Shown here: positions 29,741-31,703 of the stretch, one piece after another | Layout of the letters: each line of letters opens with the position of its first letter | Numbering within the stretch: the stretch's first letter is position 1 | Source of the DNA: Hydnum rufescens UP504 | Taxonomy: Eukaryota; Basidiomycota; Agaricomycetes; Cantharellales; Hydnaceae | Reading direction: 5' to 3' | Assembly (NCBI GenBank): GCA_014904985.1 | Contig: MU129014.1 | Location: 108,202 to 139,904 of the forward strand | DNA length: 31,703 nucleotides | Notes under the pieces: generated by a model | What the model was told of the DNA's origin: nothing | Databases searched by the model: none | The model's input: only the letters and a program-made list of their open reading frames with translations | Translations under genes and position numbers: made by a program

Positions 29741-31703
29741 TCATCTCCCTCTGCTACAAATGACCTCATTGGGCTTCAGAAAGAGGGTCGGCGCTGAACA
29801 TGAAGAATCCCACTGGATGAACCATTCTTGGGACTCCGTGGACCCAATGGCTTCCATATGGCATTTGCGTGAGGGGCGAGAATACCTGATGGACGCATCT
29901 CCCAGAGCAGCCGAATCTTTTGCCTTCTGGGCAAGCTCACGAACCAAAATATCGTACGGTCCTCCAGTAACGTAGAGAGGGACCCAGAATGGCATGATAT
30001 TGTGGTTAAACCGATCCATGTGGGAATTCACGATCATCGCTAAACGTCGCCGTACCGCATGATCAACCTCGTCCAGAGCTTCCAACAGCCACTTCGTGCT
30101 GAAATCCACTCGATCCATAACCTGTGGTGGAGGATAATCGCAATCACGTACAACTGGAGGATAGCGATAGAAGTCCAGGAAGTGATAGCGAATGTAATGC
30201 CGTAAGGAGGCATCTGCGCCAGGAGGCGGAGGAAAGGGGTGTAACTCCCGATAGGTCGCCAATCTCTCGATGGGGAGGCGCATGCTCCAGTAGGGTGGCA
30301 AGATCACTCGGGGATGTCTGGTATGAAAAGGACATCTCGAACGTAATCAGGATCCAGCACGTATCGAAACGAAAAAAATGGCTTCATGCCGACTGACAGG
30401 CACCGAAACAGCCTGTTCAAATTCCCACAGCGAATAATGACCTGAGACAAATCGCTCGAGAATGAGGTCCCGCCTCCGCTGGGATTTAAAGGCCAGCAAC
30501 ACTTTTTGCTTCTTGCGTGCCGGGCCTTTTGCTGTTTTGTTCTTACGAACACGAACCCCAAGAAGGCCATCATGCATCAGCAATTGGAAAATTGCCTTGA
30601 TGTCTACGTCAGCAGTGACACCAAAGAATTCAATGCGATACCAATCACTGACAACAACAAGTGGATCGAGGTCTTCCACCATTTCCCCAGAAGGCTCAAG
30701 ACCGACTTCATTTGTACCCCCTTGCTCATCACAAGGTGAAAGTGGTGGAGCAATTGGCAATGCTGCTTGAAAGGGGGGATCCACTGGCATATGGTCCTGA
30801 GGAGGGGGTACAGCTTGCTGCACATCCTGCATTTCGGAATCGCCAGGGTCAGGGGGAGACACAGGACACACAGGTGTCTCCTGCTCTTGATGGTTGATTT
30901 CCATCTCTGGCCCATATTGCTGATTGGGGGGGGAATGAGGAGGGGAATGGTGAGGAGGGGATCAGTGAGGGGATCGGCGAGGAGGGGAATGGCGAGGGGA
31001 ATGGCGAGGAGGGGATCAGCAAGGGGAACAGCGAGAAGGGGAATAGCAAGAAGGGGAATGGCGAGAAGGGGAATGGCGGGAAGAGGAACGGCGAGAAGGG
31101 GAACAGAAGTGATGAGGAGAATGGAAGCGGGAAGGAGGCAAGCGACGCGAGGGGGAACGAGAACGAGACCGACAGGAAGGGCGACGAGGAGATGCCGAAC
31201 AACGGGGGAGTAACGTGAAGCGTGGCGGTAATCACCCTGAGAATATCGTTGCGAACCACGCTCACCACTGGGTAAGCGACGGCCGGTAACTCGAGGTCGA
31301 TTATTCTTACGCGGGCGCGCCGGCCTTGGATTCGAGCATGGCTGGGACCATCTCTGAAGCACAGTAAGTCTCCAGGGTGGTGCGGTACACCTTACGCTTG
31401 CTCTGAGCGGCCAGGACCATCGGAAGGATGCGCTCGTGGGCATCTGCATTTCCTGCCAATGCCAGACCCAGGTCCGCAGTGACCTGTGCCCACAGGGGAT
31501 CTTCATTCCGGGCCTTCTCAATCTGGGCCGCAATGCGCGCCTTTGCAGCGATCTCCATGTCATTCAAACGCGGCTCCTCATCATCTTCAACAGACAGATC
31601 GGAATCCAAATCATTCCACTCTGGAAGATTGGTTGTGGGATCAACCTGAGGGGTTAGATCCTCATGGTCTAGATTGGGGGGGGTAGGCTCTTTGTCGAGA
31701 TCG
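29741..31703 (-). pseudogene. Cassette family D, minus-strand copy, partial and shifted
   Basis: Runs off the right edge; open from base 31702 down to about 31310, where GTAAGA could be an intron donor as in D'. An Arg/Ser-rich domain follows (about 31300-30930): a missing C in the C run complementary to 31204-31208 shifts the frame, then S-R-S-R-S-P-S-R-R and H-S-P-S-R repeats continue with TGA at 31018-31016 and 30964-30962. From 30904 to about 30380 the frame is open. Three separate one-base insertions between about 30385 and 30250 (one in a T7 run) shift the frame and together restore it. The final part 30307-29741 is open and closely matches 13000-13559. SR-like repeats are typical of RNA-associated nuclear proteins, but no RNA-binding domain is seen. 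Some shifts could be sequencing errors. Confidence 0.6.

Overview
The window looks like nuclear DNA of a filamentous basidiomycete, probably an Agaricomycete. It has short GT-AG introns (about 50-70 nt) with CTRAY-type branch points, and a KDZ-superfamily transposase with a CxC1-like cysteine cluster, a combination typical of mushroom-forming fungi. Almost everything here is accessory: decayed genes, transposons, foldback DNA and satellites. I see no housekeeping gene.

Layout. (1) 1-1220: two broken coding fragments. (2) 1290-15580, plus strand: three gene families in the order C', D', F' (1290-3422, 3738-13559, 14232-15580), all decayed. D' is split by a 6,889-bp element at 5138-12026 with 17-bp perfect terminal inverted repeats and a CAG duplication; removing it rejoins the D' reading frame exactly. 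(3) Inside that element: a leftward array (5734-7870) and a rightward array (10262-11720) of repeat units, each combining an exon-like segment ending in a GTGTGTGG palindrome with a canonical-looking intron that carries a second hairpin. Between them lie tRNA-like DNA, short tandem repeats and a 572-bp near-perfect palindrome. (4) 15590-17165: a satellite rich in AGCAGCT/AGCTGCT. (5) 17231-20842, minus: a decayed KDZ transposase with six introns. (6) 21541-24110: a 21-bp satellite, an AT-rich palindrome cluster and diverged repeats. (7) 24147-25075: a third, younger hairpin-intron array whose two full exons are both 195 nt and keep one reading frame. (8) 25475-31703, minus: a second set of the same three families, in the order D, F, C.

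Two themes join the regions. First, the three-family cassette occurs twice, in opposite orientation and with circularly permuted order, so the genes seem to travel or duplicate together. Second, decay has one signature: of the in-frame stops I could place, 21 are TGA, one is TAG and none is TAA, and at homologous positions TGA in one copy faces CAA in the other. Both are one-step products of CGA by CpG deamination, which points to cytosine-methylated, silenced repeat DNA. Only the C gene at 25475-27282 looks intact.

The three cassette families are unnamed: I do not recognise them and assign no function. Homology between copies was judged by eye from translations.
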